Of a stretch of 64,000 nucleotides of DNA, positions 44,785-55,937 are shown piece after piece. Numbering within the stretch: position 1 is the first letter of the stretch; each line of letters starts with the position of its first letter. The DNA comes from Allodiplogaster sudhausi (taxonomy: Eukaryota > Nematoda > Chromadorea > Rhabditida > Diplogasteridae). The DNA lies in contig CALZFC010000136.1 in NCBI GenBank assembly GCA_945643635.1, positions 473,501 through 537,500 on the forward strand, written 5' to 3'. The translations under genes were made by a program, and so were the position numbers. A model generated the notes under the pieces. That model made no database searches. It had not been told where the DNA came from and saw only the letters and a program-made list of their open reading frames with translations.

Positions 44785-45749
44785 ATGGCGGGCGAGGATG
44801 GAGGAACGACTCCTCCCCCTCGTCCCTCTTCGCTTCCTGAGTCAACAGGAAGTCATCCGTCGGTCCCCCAGTTTATGGAGGCCCTTCAGCAGGCGTTACG
44901 CCAGAACCCTTTCGCCATCCAGCAGCAGCTCCTGCCACGACGCGAGCTCCCCGAATTCACGAATAGAGGTTGTTTATCTTTGTTTTCCCTGCACTCTCAC
45001 CCGGAGTCAGGTTTTCCTCCCTCAGCCGGGGAGAGCTCTTCCTCAGCCGTGGAGAGCAGTTTGCCTCCCTCAGCCGGGGAGAGCTCTTCCTCAGCCGGGG
45101 AGAGCAATCTGACTCCCTCAGCCGGGGAAATCTATTCTGTTCTTACAGTCTATCGTGAATCGGCCCGCCCGATGGTAGAAGCACTCACGGACCTGGACAG
45201 GGCGAGCGCCTCGATCTCATAGGATCAAGCACAGAAGCACATCGAAGCTGCAAAAGAGAAGCTGGAACAGCGAATACTGCACATGCAGTTAGCTGACGAG
45301 AATCCTGGATTCTGGGCTGGTCTGGACAAGGCGAAGAAGTTCTCGGGAGGCATGGACGAATTGACGAGAAGAGCTCTGGAGTTCTCCCAGTCTGCTCCCT
45401 CGGCTTCTTCATCTACGACTCTGGGCCCGCAGAAGAAGAGACCAAGGAACGATCAGTCCTTTCGTGATTCCCGATCAGATCCTGACAATGGCGATTCAGA
45501 AGGTCACTGTTTAGAAGTAAGGAAAAGCTCAATTGAGATTCATTCTATATTGCAGTTAAAAGACTCGCATCGCAAGTCCAACGGCAACAGCTCCTGCTAG
45601 ACAGACTCGCCTCCGGCCCCTCCAGAGCTTCGCCCATCTCCCGATGCAACTACTGCAAGCAGCTCGGCCATTTCATCCGGGACTGCCCCCTTGCCCGCTC
45701 CATCCTTGACGGAGCTCCACACAAGCCCGGTTCCCCCCGAAAACAGTAA
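44785..45749 (+). pseudogene. gag-like ORF of the PAT-like element, with likely introns and an in-frame TAG
   Basis: ATG 44785 opens MAGEDGGTTPPPRPSSLPES. A Pro/Gln-rich start is followed by a coiled segment (HIEAAKEKLEQRILHMQLAD) and a CCHC zinc knuckle (CNYCKQLGHFIRDC). Two stretches behave as introns: about 44968-45148, which contains a small tandem repeat and ends ttcttacag, and about 45500-45556, ending attgcag. Removing both keeps one frame through to TAA at 45747-45749. A TAG at 45221-45223 interrupts the frame. Confidence 0.7.
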
Positions 45750-47641
45750 AGGTTCGTTCTTTCGGGCCGGCTCGTTACACGACCATCTGGAAGAATGGGG
45801 GAGATTGGATCCACCACACTTTGTACTAACCGCCTTGAGAGAAGGTTTTCACCTCCCGCTTCTACCAGGTATTACATTAGAAACTAGGTGGGCTCCTCAG
45901 CCTCCCCTTAGCCAGGAGGACGATAAATTCGTTGATGACGAAATCTGGAATCTCTTGGCTTCAGAGGCTATTGAAGAAGTGAGTCAGGAAGATTTACTGA
46001 TCTCTAGCCGAATTTTTGTGGTTCATGTGAAGAAAGATCGGTTAGTCATTGACTTATCCTACTTGAATACGTTCCTATCAGTACCCAAATTCAAATTCGA
46101 ATCCCTGGAATCTGTCCTCCCTTACCTCTCCCATTCCTCCTTTGCCTCTGTTTTCGACATGAAATCATGCTACCATCATCTACTGGTGAGTCCTACCGAT
46201 AGGAGGTTCCTGGGTTTTCAGTGGAAGGGCAGATTCTTCCAGTTCAGGGCAGTCCCATTTGGATTAGCACCAGCTCCATGGATCATTACGAAACTTTTCC
46301 GTCCAGTGGTGAAACGGTGGAGATCTATGGGTATCGAGACAACCTTGTATCTAGACGACGGAATAATCTTGGGCCAGTCAGAGGACGATCTTAGAAACAA
46401 AGTGGGGGGGCGGACTTAGAGAAGTTGGGCATTACCATGTCGGAAGAGAAGTGTCATTGGCACCCTTCAGCGAAAGTAGTGTGGTTAGGAGTGGAGATTG
46501 ACTTGGAAAACAAGATAGTGGCCCCTACGAGAGCAAGGAGGGAAAAACTCTTAAGGACAATCGAAGATCTTCTTGTTACTCCTAACCCTACTCTGAAACA
46601 CAGGGAGAGGCTTTTGGGGATAGTAGCCTCTATGTCAAATTGCTCAGTGGGTCTTCCTCTTTATACTAGACCATTGTCGAACTCTGTTTCAAGTTTTCCT
46701 GCTGCAGGTAACTGGCTGAATCTCCCGATGGAGGAGGATGAGAGAAGCGCACTTCAAAATCTGAGAGATCTGGTGAAGGATGAGAGAGTTAAGAAGATAC
46801 TGGAGACACGACTGGACGCAGTTGCGACCACCGACGCGTCGGCAGTTGCTATAGGTGGGTTTATCACTGTGGACACAGGAAAAATTTGTTTTTCCAAGAA
46901 CCTCACCGAACTGCAAAAGACTTTCTCGAGCACGGCTAGAGAAATGTTGGGGATTCAGTAGGCAGCACTGTTGGTAGCGGATAGACTGAAGGGTAGCTCC
47001 ACTCTTTTTCTGACAGACAACAAGGGTGCGGTAAGCATTTGCCAAAAAGGATCCACGGTCCCTCTTCTTCAAGATCTGGCTGTGTCAATTCGGGGGATTT
47101 TGCATCGGGCTGAGGTCCAGGCAGTGTTTGCATGGATTCCTAGGGAAGAGAACGAGGAAGCAGATGCCTTAAGCAGGGAATTAGACCGGGACGATTGGAA
47201 GATTAATGATCATTGGTTCCAACGTTGTGTCGATAGATGGGGACTCCCAGAAATCGATTTATTTGCTTCAGCAGAAACAGCAAAAGTTTCCAGATTCATC
47301 GCAAGGCAGTTCGAACCCGGATCCCATGCTGTGGACGCCTTCTCTAGAGGCGACATCTGGGCTTCTCGACTTTTTGGTTGGTACGTACCCCCCCCCCCTG
47401 TTTACTGGCGAGAACTCTCAACATGTTGTTCATTTACAATACTAAGGTCATTCTGGGTTACCGATGCTGGGAGTCGGCGGATTTTTACCCTTTGATTCTA
47501 AGAGCAAAACAGACGGGCCTTGTCCGGGACGTTTTGAGAGTACAGAGGGGCCACTGGGTCATCATCCCAGGCCAGGTTCAAAATCAGGCGTTTGCTCGGG
47601 AATCTCTTGATTTTGACTTCGAATTCCTCCTCTGCAATTAA
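45690..47641 (+). pseudogene. reverse transcriptase-RNase H of the PAT-like element, frame-broken
   Basis: The frame overlaps the end of gag. RT motifs are seen: SVFDMKSCYHHLLVS, QFRAVPFGLAPAPWI and the catalytic TLYLDDGIILG. It breaks at a run of seven G (46404-46410). The next segment has LGVEIDLENKI and the RNase H region (TTDASAVAIGGF, LFLTDNKGAVSI, WIPREENEEADALSRE), interrupted by TAG at 46959-46961. After GWYVPPPP the frame shifts again at a C run (47389-47398) into LLARTLNMLFIYNTKV. RT, RNase H and their order are those of DIRS/PAT elements. Confidence 0.85.
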
Positions 47642-47656
47642 GTTCACTTTCGAATC

Positions 47657-47759
47657 TACACTCCCGGTTCGGGTTCCTGTTCGATAAAGTTGTTTGGTGT
47701 ACTGCTAGAATTACACAGTCAAGGGGATAATCTCGGTTATATGGGAAGAATGACCGTAT
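47657..47759 (+). repeat. split repeat B1
   Basis: Same sequence as B2 at 48963-49065 (starts TACACTCCCGG, ends GACCGTAT). Confidence 0.92.
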
Positions 47760-47918
47760 AATTGTTGATTATCAGCTTGGATGTAAGTAATTCTAGTGGG
47801 AAGGGAAGTTTGCATACGGTAGTATGGAGTAAGAGTGATGTGCAGGTTTGGGCGGGAAAAAAGGACGCCTCTAGTGCAAGCTAGGGGCAAGTCATTCTAC
47901 GAATCTTGGCTGTGTAAG
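47760..47918 (+). repeat. split repeat A2 (holds the empty site of the nested transposon)
   Basis: Joined directly to B1; starts AATTGTTGATTATC and ends GGCTGTGTAAG, immediately before the recombinase ATG. Confidence 0.92.
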
Positions 47919-48812
47919 ATGTCTTTCCAGGACCCGCTAGATCAGAGTGGTCCGGACTTCTACGAGCAGCCCAGCACATTGGCGGAAGAGACGCGGCAGA
48001 ATCTATTGTTAACTCCTTCACATCTTCTCGAGCCAGCAACACATGGCGAGCTTACGCATCCGTTTGGAGAGCATATCTCTCCTCTCTTCCACCGTCATTA
48101 GACCCTTCCTCCCCATATGTTTTGACGGCTTATGCAGCACATGCAGCCTTGTCTAGATTATCTGCTGCCTTCTCAAAGTTTTCCGCAGTATCTCTCTCTC
48201 CTCTCTGTTCTCAAGTTCTCTCCGGTTTGAAACGTGCTTCTCTCCCTCCTCAAGGGTCTCATCCAGTTACAGATAATCATATTCGTTTCGTTGCCTTTTC
48301 CTCGATGGCAGCCTCAGATCCTCGTCTGCATTTAGCCGTATCTTTACAGTATCTTTCTGGTATGCGCGTGAGCGAAGTGGCATCTCTCCGTTGGGGAGAT
48401 TTGCGCCTCGACTCCTCCCGTCTTTCTATATTGATTCGACATTCTAAGGTCGATCAAGCGTCTTTAGGTTCATCCGTTTTTGTGGACCTGTCAGGCTTAC
48501 CCCCTTTATTCAATTATATTTCCGGAGGCCTCTAACAATCCCCTCTCCCCAGTCTTCCCCTCTTCCAACAATCCTCTCTTGCATCTCTCCCCTTCTCACT
48601 TATCTAAACTAATCTCTCAGATGTTTACATCCCTCTCCCTTCCTCATTTCACTTCGCATAGTGCCCGCTCGGGTATGGCGAATCGCATGCTCTCCCTCGG
48701 CAGGTCTACGGACCAGGTCAAACGCATTGGAAGGTGGAAGAGCGACGGTGGATTCGCGGCTTACGTTCGCAATTCCCCAGCAACTCAAGGAGGAGTCATC
48801 CCCTCCCTCTAA
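47919..48812 (+). pseudogene. tyrosine recombinase of the PAT-like element, frame-broken
   Basis: ATG 47919 starts right after A2 (MSFQDPLDQSGPDFY). After frameshifts near 48035 and 48530 the recognisable parts are NTWRAYASVWRAYL (N-terminal domain), LSGMRVSEVASLRWGDL with the first catalytic Arg, HSARSGMA (HxxR) and FAAYVRN with the nucleophilic Tyr. All key residues are present, but not in one frame. Confidence 0.8.
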
Positions 48813-48962
48813 ATCTCATCATGGCTTTATTATGCGTTTATCCGTTACATCTTATAATATCGCTTAATCTCTTTATTACTCGTTATACTGCTTCTTATAT
48901 CATTCTCGTTATTTCCTTCCTTCCCATGCCTGGCATGGTTATGATGTATTCGTCACCACCGA

Positions 48963-49065
48963 TACACTCCCGGTTCGGGTTCCTGTTCGATAAAGTTGTT
49001 TGGTGTACTGCTAGAATTACACAGTCAAGGGGATAATCTCGGTTATATGGGAAGAATGACCGTAT
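48963..49065 (+). repeat. split repeat B2, right end of the element
   Basis: Ends CCGTAT directly at AAG of SSU72 codon 5. Confidence 0.92.
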
Positions 49066-49882
49066 AAGCTGCGATTCGCAGTCAGCTGCTCAAGCAACAT
49101 GAACCGGAGTATGGAAGCGCACAGCTTCCTGGCTAAGCGCGGCTTCAACGTCCAGTCCTTCGGCTCTGGAACTCAAGTGAAGTTGCCTGGGCAGTCTTAC
49201 GATAAGCCGAATTGCTACGACTTCGGCACGCCATATGGCGACATTTACACCGATCTCAAAAGGAAGGACAGCAATTTGTACGTTCACCATTTTAAATTAC
49301 GATTAAATAAGAGTTGTTAATCGGTGCGCTTTCCAGCTATACCCAGAATGGATTGCTGAACATGCTGGATAGGAATCGGCGGATCAAAGAGGCACCGCAA
49401 AAATTCCAGCATGAAAAGAGTCTATTTGATGTTATCATTTGCCTCGAGGAACGGGTCTATGATCAAGTCAGTTTTCTTACAGAATCTTGTAATTTGATTG
49501 TAGATTCTTGGGAGCAGAGTCGATGCTTAACTCGGCAGTTCAACATTAGCATGGATAATCAGTAGAATATGGAGGTAATCGAATGGTAGACAGATCGTGG
49601 AAGATCTGCACACGAGGGAAGAGGAAAGTGGCCAGCCCGTTCATGTCATTAACATTGATATTGAAGACAACCACGAGGAAGCAACGATAGGAGCTTGGTT
49701 CGTCTGCGAGATGTGTGACAAGGTGAATCCCATTGCTCTCCGTGACCTTCCCTATATCTTCAAGTTCTTCCTTTCAGCTGGAGAAATGCGCTGACCTCGA
49801 CAACGATATCGATGAAATCCTCGCTGACTTTGAAGCGAGGAATCCGAAGCGTAACATACTCCACACTCTGTGCTTTTATTAA
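49066..49882 (+). CDS. SSU72, RNA polymerase II CTD phosphatase (separated from its start codon)
   Basis: Cys-based phosphatase that removes Ser5 phosphate from the polymerase II tail; also needed for 3'-end processing (known). Exons 49066-49277, 49337-49466, 49594-49722 and 49778-49882. Seen: [18 protein letters not shown] with the catalytic CSSNMNR (Cx5R), SKRGF-type [49 protein letters not shown]-type [28 protein letters not shown] and the C-terminal ILHTLCFY. With the four codons left at 43773 the length would be 195 residues; human has 194. The body is intact, so the insertion looks young. The next in-frame ATG (MNRS) lies after the catalytic Cys. Confidence 0.93.
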
Positions 49883-50162
49883 TTTCTCAAATGCTGCTGG
49901 TCTTTCGATTACAACACTTTGTTCTTATCATAGGTCTTCGTTACAGCAAAAATATTTTTTCGACATAACAAGATTGGCTCAAGCATTTATTTGAGAATAG
50001 TGCGGGGAATAAAAGACAGTGTCGAGGGCCAAGTAATTGTGGGTTGTGGTTTGCGTCGTTAGAACCTTGGTAAGAACGTGGATTAATGTCAGTGAAATTC
50101 AGACTGGTTTAGGTTCCATGGCGGCAGAAAATGAAGTTGGTTTGTACCTTCTGAACCATGGA

Positions 50163-52016
50163 TTACTGGCGTGATGCCTCGTACTTGGCGATGAGTGACT
50201 GGGAGAGATCCCAAAGGCCATCTTGGAGGGCCTCGTCCCTTGCCAATTCAGTCTGCAAGGCATTCTCAGCCACCCGGCAGTCCTGCCAGTACAGTCCCGA
50301 CTTCCCTTCTACAGTAGGCGATGCCGCACAGAGTACCGTAGTCGCCGCCCCCTGCTTCAGGGTCTTCGTGAAAGGACGAGTGAAGAAAGTGAACACGTGT
50401 CGCAGGACGTTGAAGTTGTGCGAGATATCTCAACAGCTCACATGATCCAATGGTATTTTAGAAGGAGTCAGGTCCGGCGCTGTCATAGTCGGGGTAAATA
50501 TTCTCGTAATTAGTAGCCTAAGCACGTCCAAAACAAAAGCGCAAAAAACAGTTCCCACTAACTCAGCTGTCTTCGAGATCTAGCGAGAGACCAATTTTGT
50601 TGGTCGGATTTTTCTACCTCACAATTAAACTCAAATAATGCATAATTAGGTATTGAATTTTTTCTTAAAATGTTGACAATTTTAGAGCACAATTACCCCG
50701 TTCAAATCACACCAGATATTTGTAACCAAATATCGTTGGACAAGCGTTAGGATCGGCTCTTTCCTTATTAGGTTATAGTTAGCACCAACTAAATTAAGCT
50801 CATTCTGAAATACGAACGACTAAACTGGTTGGAATCATGGCTCCGGGATGAAGAACGAAAGTCTCGATTCCATTAGAATTCTCCTCACGATGCAACTTGA
50901 AGGATGAGAGGACATTGCATAGTTTGGAGTAAGCGTAGAGACGATAGAAGTTGTCAGTGGAATCACCCTCAGGGCACAACTGAGCAAGGCGAGCATCCAA
51001 GGGATCACTCAGACGAAGCTGAAACCAACCGGAGTTATCCCTCTCCAACTCGCACTGCAAGGAATACCCCAGTATGGGAGTGTGAAGAGGAAGACACAAG
51101 GACAACACGAGAAGGAGCGTTCTCTCGCAGTCTGGGCAGCAGCAGCTGGAGGAGATAGAAACCAGCCAAGTGGTTCACTGCGAAGGTCGTCTCCAGGTTG
51201 TCGATGGAGACGCGTGGCTCTGCCTTCATCAGACCAGCATTCAGCACCAGACAGTAGATCTTCCTCAACCAAGAAGAGTTGCATTGGGTAGAAGGAGAGG
51301 AACAGCGCACCACTCCTTGTTTAGAATCTCCTTGGCTGCAGCTTGTACGGACTGCAGAGAAGACAGGTCAACAGTGACCAAGTCGATCTTCGCATTCGGC
51401 TAAATCATCATATTCAGCGCTGAACAATGTCAGGTGCATGACTCCAGGCCGGGGGGGGGGGGGTACAAAGTAAAAAGATAAAAAGAAACATTTTTTGGCC
51501 ATAAATCATATTTATCGGGCAGGGGAAATACCTTTTTTCAAGCAAAAAAAAAAGTTTTTGTTTTCTGAACAGGCCGCGGGGGGCAGGACTCAGCAAGTCT
51601 TTGGGCTGGCCGGGGTTCAACACGGTGCATGCACCGACCTTGTTCAACACTGATCGCATTTCCTAGCCATGTATGTTTTCAGCACTTAGAAAGCGGACTT
51701 ATATTACGGTCTCCGTCGGGTGCGAGAAGAACTGACAACTTGCTGAAGGATGTCCTGCTTGAGTTGCTGAGCAAGGACAATGTTTCTGTTGAGCATCACG
51801 ACATGGGCCCCGGCCGCAGCGAGGGCCTTCGCCGTCTCCGTCCCGATTCCATTCGTTGTCCCCGTAATCACAATAGTCTTTCCGCTCAAGTCAACTCCAG
51901 CCACAATCTGAAACCATTCCCCGGCTCATGGCTGGAGATTGCACGAAACAGACCTCATCGCTGCTAGTTCTGCCGCTGAACTTTGGAGAAGGATTCGAAT
52001 CGCCTTGCCCACTCAT
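50163..52016 (-). CDS. WWOX/retinol-dehydrogenase-like short-chain dehydrogenase
   Basis: NAD(P)-dependent SDR. The start at 52016 gives MSGQGDSNPSPKFSGRTSSD, then the Rossmann motif KTIVITGTTNGIGTETAKAL (TGxxxGIG). Later exons: KIDLVTVDLSSLQSV, LVLNAGLM (NAG), FAVNHLAGFYLLQLLLP, RVVLVSSSSHS with the catalytic Ser, YAYSKLCNVLSS (YxxxK), LHPGAMIPTSL, and the last exon FTRPFTKTLKQGAATTVLCA with YWQDC. The spacing and the N-terminal FSGRTSSDE segment resemble the SDR part of WWOX, but there is no WW domain here. The substrate cannot be told. One intron holds a small inverted-repeat element (51415-51652). Confidence 0.88.
51415..51652. mobile_element. candidate 238-bp inverted-repeat element in the SDR intron
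   Basis: The ends resemble each other in inverted orientation (CAGCGCTGAACAATGTC... against CAGTGTTGAACAAGGTC, then GGTGCATG). Contains G11 and A-rich runs. No clear target duplication. Confidence 0.45.
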
Positions 52017-52074
52017 CTTATGCAACAAAGAATGACAAATAGATGACAATTGCAGAGAGCGAGAGAGAGAGAGC

Positions 52075-52137
<63 letters not shown>

Positions 52138-52720
52138 GGAGACAGAGAGAAAAGAGAGAGAGAGAGAAAAAAAAGAGGGAGAGAGAGAGGAATGATGATA
52201 AGAAGGCCGGTCAGCCAGAAGTAGATAAGGGCTGTGAAACTACATTCACGTACATACCAGACTAAAACAAGTATCACCGATACACTGTAATTCGTGCAAA
52301 GATCCCTGCTTTCCAGATATGCGTGATTCCTCTTCATTATTATTTCATAGTGCAAAGGTTCAGAAAGAGGGATCTAGATTTGATTAAAAATAACAAATAC
52401 AAATAGTTAAAAAAAGAACAAATAAGTTGATTAGGCGGAAGTATGAACATATCGTAGAATAAAACTCATAGCAGGGCACAGAACGTTTAATCAAGTTAGT
52501 TTATTCATCAGTAAGATTGACTTCTTCTGCTGTGCAGAGGTTTCCGAACACTAAGAACAACATTAATTAGTGGGATATATGAAGCTGATTGGGAGCATGT
52601 CACATTTTTTTCCTCAAACTTCGGCGCATAATAAATTTAGTAAGGAGGATATCATACAGGTTGAATTGATCTATTTGCAAAGAAATGGTACGCGGATTCA
52701 ATTATATAAGGAATAAGAAA
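52017..52720. other. intergenic with (GA)n tract
   Basis: GA microsatellite at 52058-52195 upstream of the SDR; the rest is AT-rich with no gene seen. Confidence 0.6.
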
Positions 52721-53551
52721 TCATGCTAGTAGGAACTTGTACATTTCAGACTCAGCTATCTTTTTAGTTCGGTCATCCCGATAGTGATCTCGCAGACTCA
52801 ACAAAACTTCAATTGGCTCGGCGGTCAACATCTCACAGAGCCTAAAATACAAGAAATTACATAAGATATATTATACATACATGCGATTCTTTACCAGAGT
52901 TGAAATAGGCCTGACCCATGACAGGTTTGTAACCCCCCGGCCGTAGGCCTGGAACTCTTTGAAACCCCCGCGATGGCTATTTTTCACTTTATAACCCCCG
53001 GGTTTATCAATTTTTCACATTGTATCCCCCCGGCCCAAGTTCAGAGACAGCCACTATTGCAGCACTGTTCTTTACATACATCATTTCTCTTCAATAGAAT
53101 GAAATAAAAATAAAAAAGGAAAGCTAACCTCAACACTTGATGGTGCATTCGCTCATTCGTCTCCAATAGTTCTGCATTCTCAGCTTCAACACCATCAAAG
53201 CCATTACCCTGAATTCAGAAACAAGTAATTAAAATGAATAAATCGTGATGGGAAGAAAGCTGAACCTTGGAGGCCAAACGGGAATGGCTGCAGATATTTC
53301 TCTTGGTGGATTCAATAAAACTGACGGCAGCTCGTGTGCCCAACTCGGCGTGTAGCTTATCCACTTCTTCTCTCGTGACATCAATCGTCGCGTCTTCATC
53401 TCTTTTCCTTAAAACGCTTCAATATTTTTTATCAGGTATTCAGATAAACTCACAGCCGAGTCTTCTTCATGTGTTCGGTTCCACTCAACTTCTCCAGCCA
53501 CTTATCACGTTCAGCTAATAAATCATTCTTGTAACAGAGTGCTGCAGACAT
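52721..53551 (-). CDS. helical protein of unknown function (about 145 residues)
   Basis: The start at 53551 is directly preceded by a TTTTTTTAG acceptor (one G between), suggesting trans-splicing. Four exons join in frame: MSAALCYKNDLLAERDKWLE, DATIDVTREEVDKLHAEL with SFIESTKRNI, EAENAELLETNERMHHQVLR, and LCEMLTAEPIEVLLSLRDHY ending YKFLLA. The charged heptad-like sequence suggests helices or a coiled coil. No signal peptide or membrane span. I do not recognise the family. The intron at about 52855-53125 carries evenly spaced C runs. Confidence 0.6.
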
Positions 53552-53880
53552 CCTAAAAAAAAGGTTTGGAATCACTACTCCTGCATCGGGAAGCGTGGAG
53601 TAAGTTCACTTGAATTTAAACTAAACAAAGGCGGTTTAAGCCCATAATCAGTAAGTATGGTGGGAAAATGAGGGCATGTCAGTGTATGAACACAAACACC
53701 AGATAGACAAGATATTCCAAGAAACAAGGGGACTCCCGGCTTTTGAACAGGCCCTTTGAAATCTTCCCATGAACCGTCACTAACCTGAGAGAAATGTCGC
53801 CTCCATTTTGTCGTGATGAGAAAGTAGACTCGTTCTCGTTCGTCTGCAAGGAGACTCGGCCACGGTGCGAGTGCCTCCGA
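53552..53880. other. intergenic
   Basis: Between the helical-protein gene and the Merlin-type element; no gene seen. Confidence 0.6.
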
Positions 53881-55149
53881 GGGTGCTATGGGAGTTGGGG
53901 GGGGCCAGTATAATTTTTTTTTCTTTTTCGCTCAAATCATGCACAGGGGGGTTCTCGAGCATGGGGAACACGATTATCACGTTTGTTTTGTACTCCTATG
54001 CGTATAAAAAAAGTTACCGTACATTAGAGGTAAACGTGTTGGTACGTGTTGGCACATGTTTGCACATGTTTGCACATGTGGTTTTGAGTTCCGCGTTGGT
54101 TCTCGGAATTGGGACCCATTCAGTTATTCCGTTTTTACGGCAAATATGAATCCACAAGCGCACATGCTCTCCCTCCGCGACTTTACTCTCTACTCGTCAT
54201 GGCCTGAACTTGCGTTTATGTCGAGAGATGACTTCGACATTTGGATGGTTCCGTGATGTACTGGTTAGTTAGCGAAAGTAGAGTGTGAGAGAGAGAGAGA
54301 AAGAGGTTACAGGTCGAATACTATACACTGAACCCGGTTCGTCGCATGGGGGGTCCAGGCACGGTTGTCCAGTTGGACGAAACAAATGTCGTCCGGCGCA
54401 AGTATAACCGCGGGCGCCTTGTCCGTAAGGATTGGCTGGTCGGAGGCATCCAAGACGGGACCCGCTTGGCCTTTTTTGAGATTACAGACCGACGCGATGC
54501 AGCCACTCTCCAAGCTATCATTCAGAGGCACGTTGCCCCCGGTGGGACTCTCCTCACGGACCAGTGGGCTGGGTATGCCAACCTCGCCGATCTCGGCTAT
54601 GCACACCACACGGTTAATCACAGTGTGAATTTTGTGAACCCGGTGACGGGTGTCCACACCCAACGCACTCGCAATGGATTGAAGGGGGACCAGTGGGCTG
54701 ACCACTACATGGAGATCCTATGGAAGTGGGAAAAGAATAGCTAGAACTTGCTCTATGAGTTGTGGCGAGAGATCGCAAAGCGCTATCCAATCTCATAAGC
54801 GCTCTATCTCTCACCCCTTATATTCCCCCCTTTCTCTGTCTATTGTGTCATTACTTAGAAGCAATGTTGTAAATTGTAAATACTGTAAATATATCTCGTG
54901 TCTTATTAATGGAAGCAATTGTCGGTGTACTTATTTTGATGAATGAAATGCTCGGAACATAATAAGTGCACACCGACAAATCACAAGTCCAAAAATTATC
55001 ACTAATGTACGGTAACTTTTTTTATACGCATAGGAGTACAAAACAAACGTGATATTCGCGTTCCCCGTGCTCGAGAACCCCCTGTGCATGATTTGAGCGA
55101 AAAAGAAAAAAAATTTATACTGGCCCCCCCCCCCAACTCCCATAGCACC
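53881..55149 (+). mobile_element. Merlin-type (ISXO2/IS1016-like) DNA transposon
   Basis: Terminal inverted repeats of about 140 bp start GGGTGCTATGGGAGTTGG at both ends, with a handful of differences and different G-run lengths. Between them is a transposase of the ISXO2-like type. An 8-9 bp target duplication, usual for Merlin, is not evident, so the copy may be old or rearranged. Confidence 0.8.
54360..54744 (+). CDS. ISXO2-like (Merlin) transposase, C-terminal part
   Basis: The frame ends at TAG 54742-54744. It reads GTVVQLDETNVVRRKYNRGR (first catalytic Asp), DWLVGGIQDGTRLAFFEI, GTLLTDQWAGYANLADLGY (second Asp), HHTVNHSVNF and GVHTQRTRNGLKG, all in the order of ISXO2-like DDE transposases. 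An upstream exon (PQAHMLSLRDFTLYSSWPEL) may be joined through an intron ending gttacag near 54311, giving EYYTLNPVRRMGGPG. The true start is unresolved. It could be active or a relic. Confidence 0.75.
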
Positions 55150-55937
55150 CCGACCCGAGTACCCTTAAACATTTGTTATCTAAGATTCCCTTATTACGTT
55201 ACTTTTCCCCTTAATGTTATTATCAAAACACGAGTTGGCGATTTAAATCACATGGTGGTTCATTACTGTTGAATAAAGACAATATTCGTGTGTGCCCGCT
55301 CTGATAAGTACTTAGTGCAAGAGTTTACTTGAAAAGAACAAAAAGGTGTCAAGCACTGTACCTTTGTTAAATGACAAAACAATAAAAAATGAACATTAAT
55401 TCCTGTTCCCCATGGCCTAAAAAATCGTCCTGCACACGATTTGGGGTGGATTTGAATATAAAATATTTTGCCACCTTTCATAGTCAATAAGGAGACTTAC
55501 GTGTGGTTGTTTTCTCGACTCGGCCCGCGCAGTGCGAGTGGGTGGAGAAGGGGGTGACATGCACGGCAGACCAGGCTCCTCCTCAATAACACTAATCATT
55601 AGTTATCAAAGGTAAGAATCAACGTTAAGAACAACAATAGCGAAGCATTTCAAATCCAAACAGCATGTAATTGGATTTCGCGCGTTGTTGCTACCAAAGA
55701 TGATTCTGTCAATTACGGAATTCGTAATGAATAAAGTGTAGCCAATTATTCGAAATATCATGATTTTAACCGCTGTCACGGTGTGTTCCTCTTCTGCATT
55801 GCGGGCGAAATAATTTGTAATAAGTTCTCCTTGTATTCCTTCTAATCAAATTGGACTTATTTGATTCTGTAGAGGATAACTCCTAGTGTAATTTTCTTGT
55901 TTGTATTCTTTAGAAAAAAGTTTCGGCTGCTGTGAAG
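55150..55937. other. intergenic, AT-rich
   Basis: Upstream of RPN9. No gene recognised. Confidence 0.6.

Larger units (their letters stand above)
43785..49065 (+). mobile_element. PAT-like (DIRS group) tyrosine-recombinase retrotransposon with split direct repeats
   Basis: Order seen: A1 (43785-44699), gag, RT-RNase H, B1 (47657-47759), A2 (47760-47918), tyrosine recombinase, B2 (48963-49065). A1/A2 and B1/B2 are near-identical, the split-direct-repeat layout of PAT elements, which are known from nematodes. There is no target-site duplication, as expected for recombinase-mediated insertion. The B1-A2 junction reads CCGTAT-AA-TTG, and AA is also the base pair at the insertion point. A1 is interrupted by a small DNA transposon. 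Reading frames have breaks: two in-frame TAGs, and frameshifts at a G7 run, a C run and within the recombinase. Confidence 0.9.
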
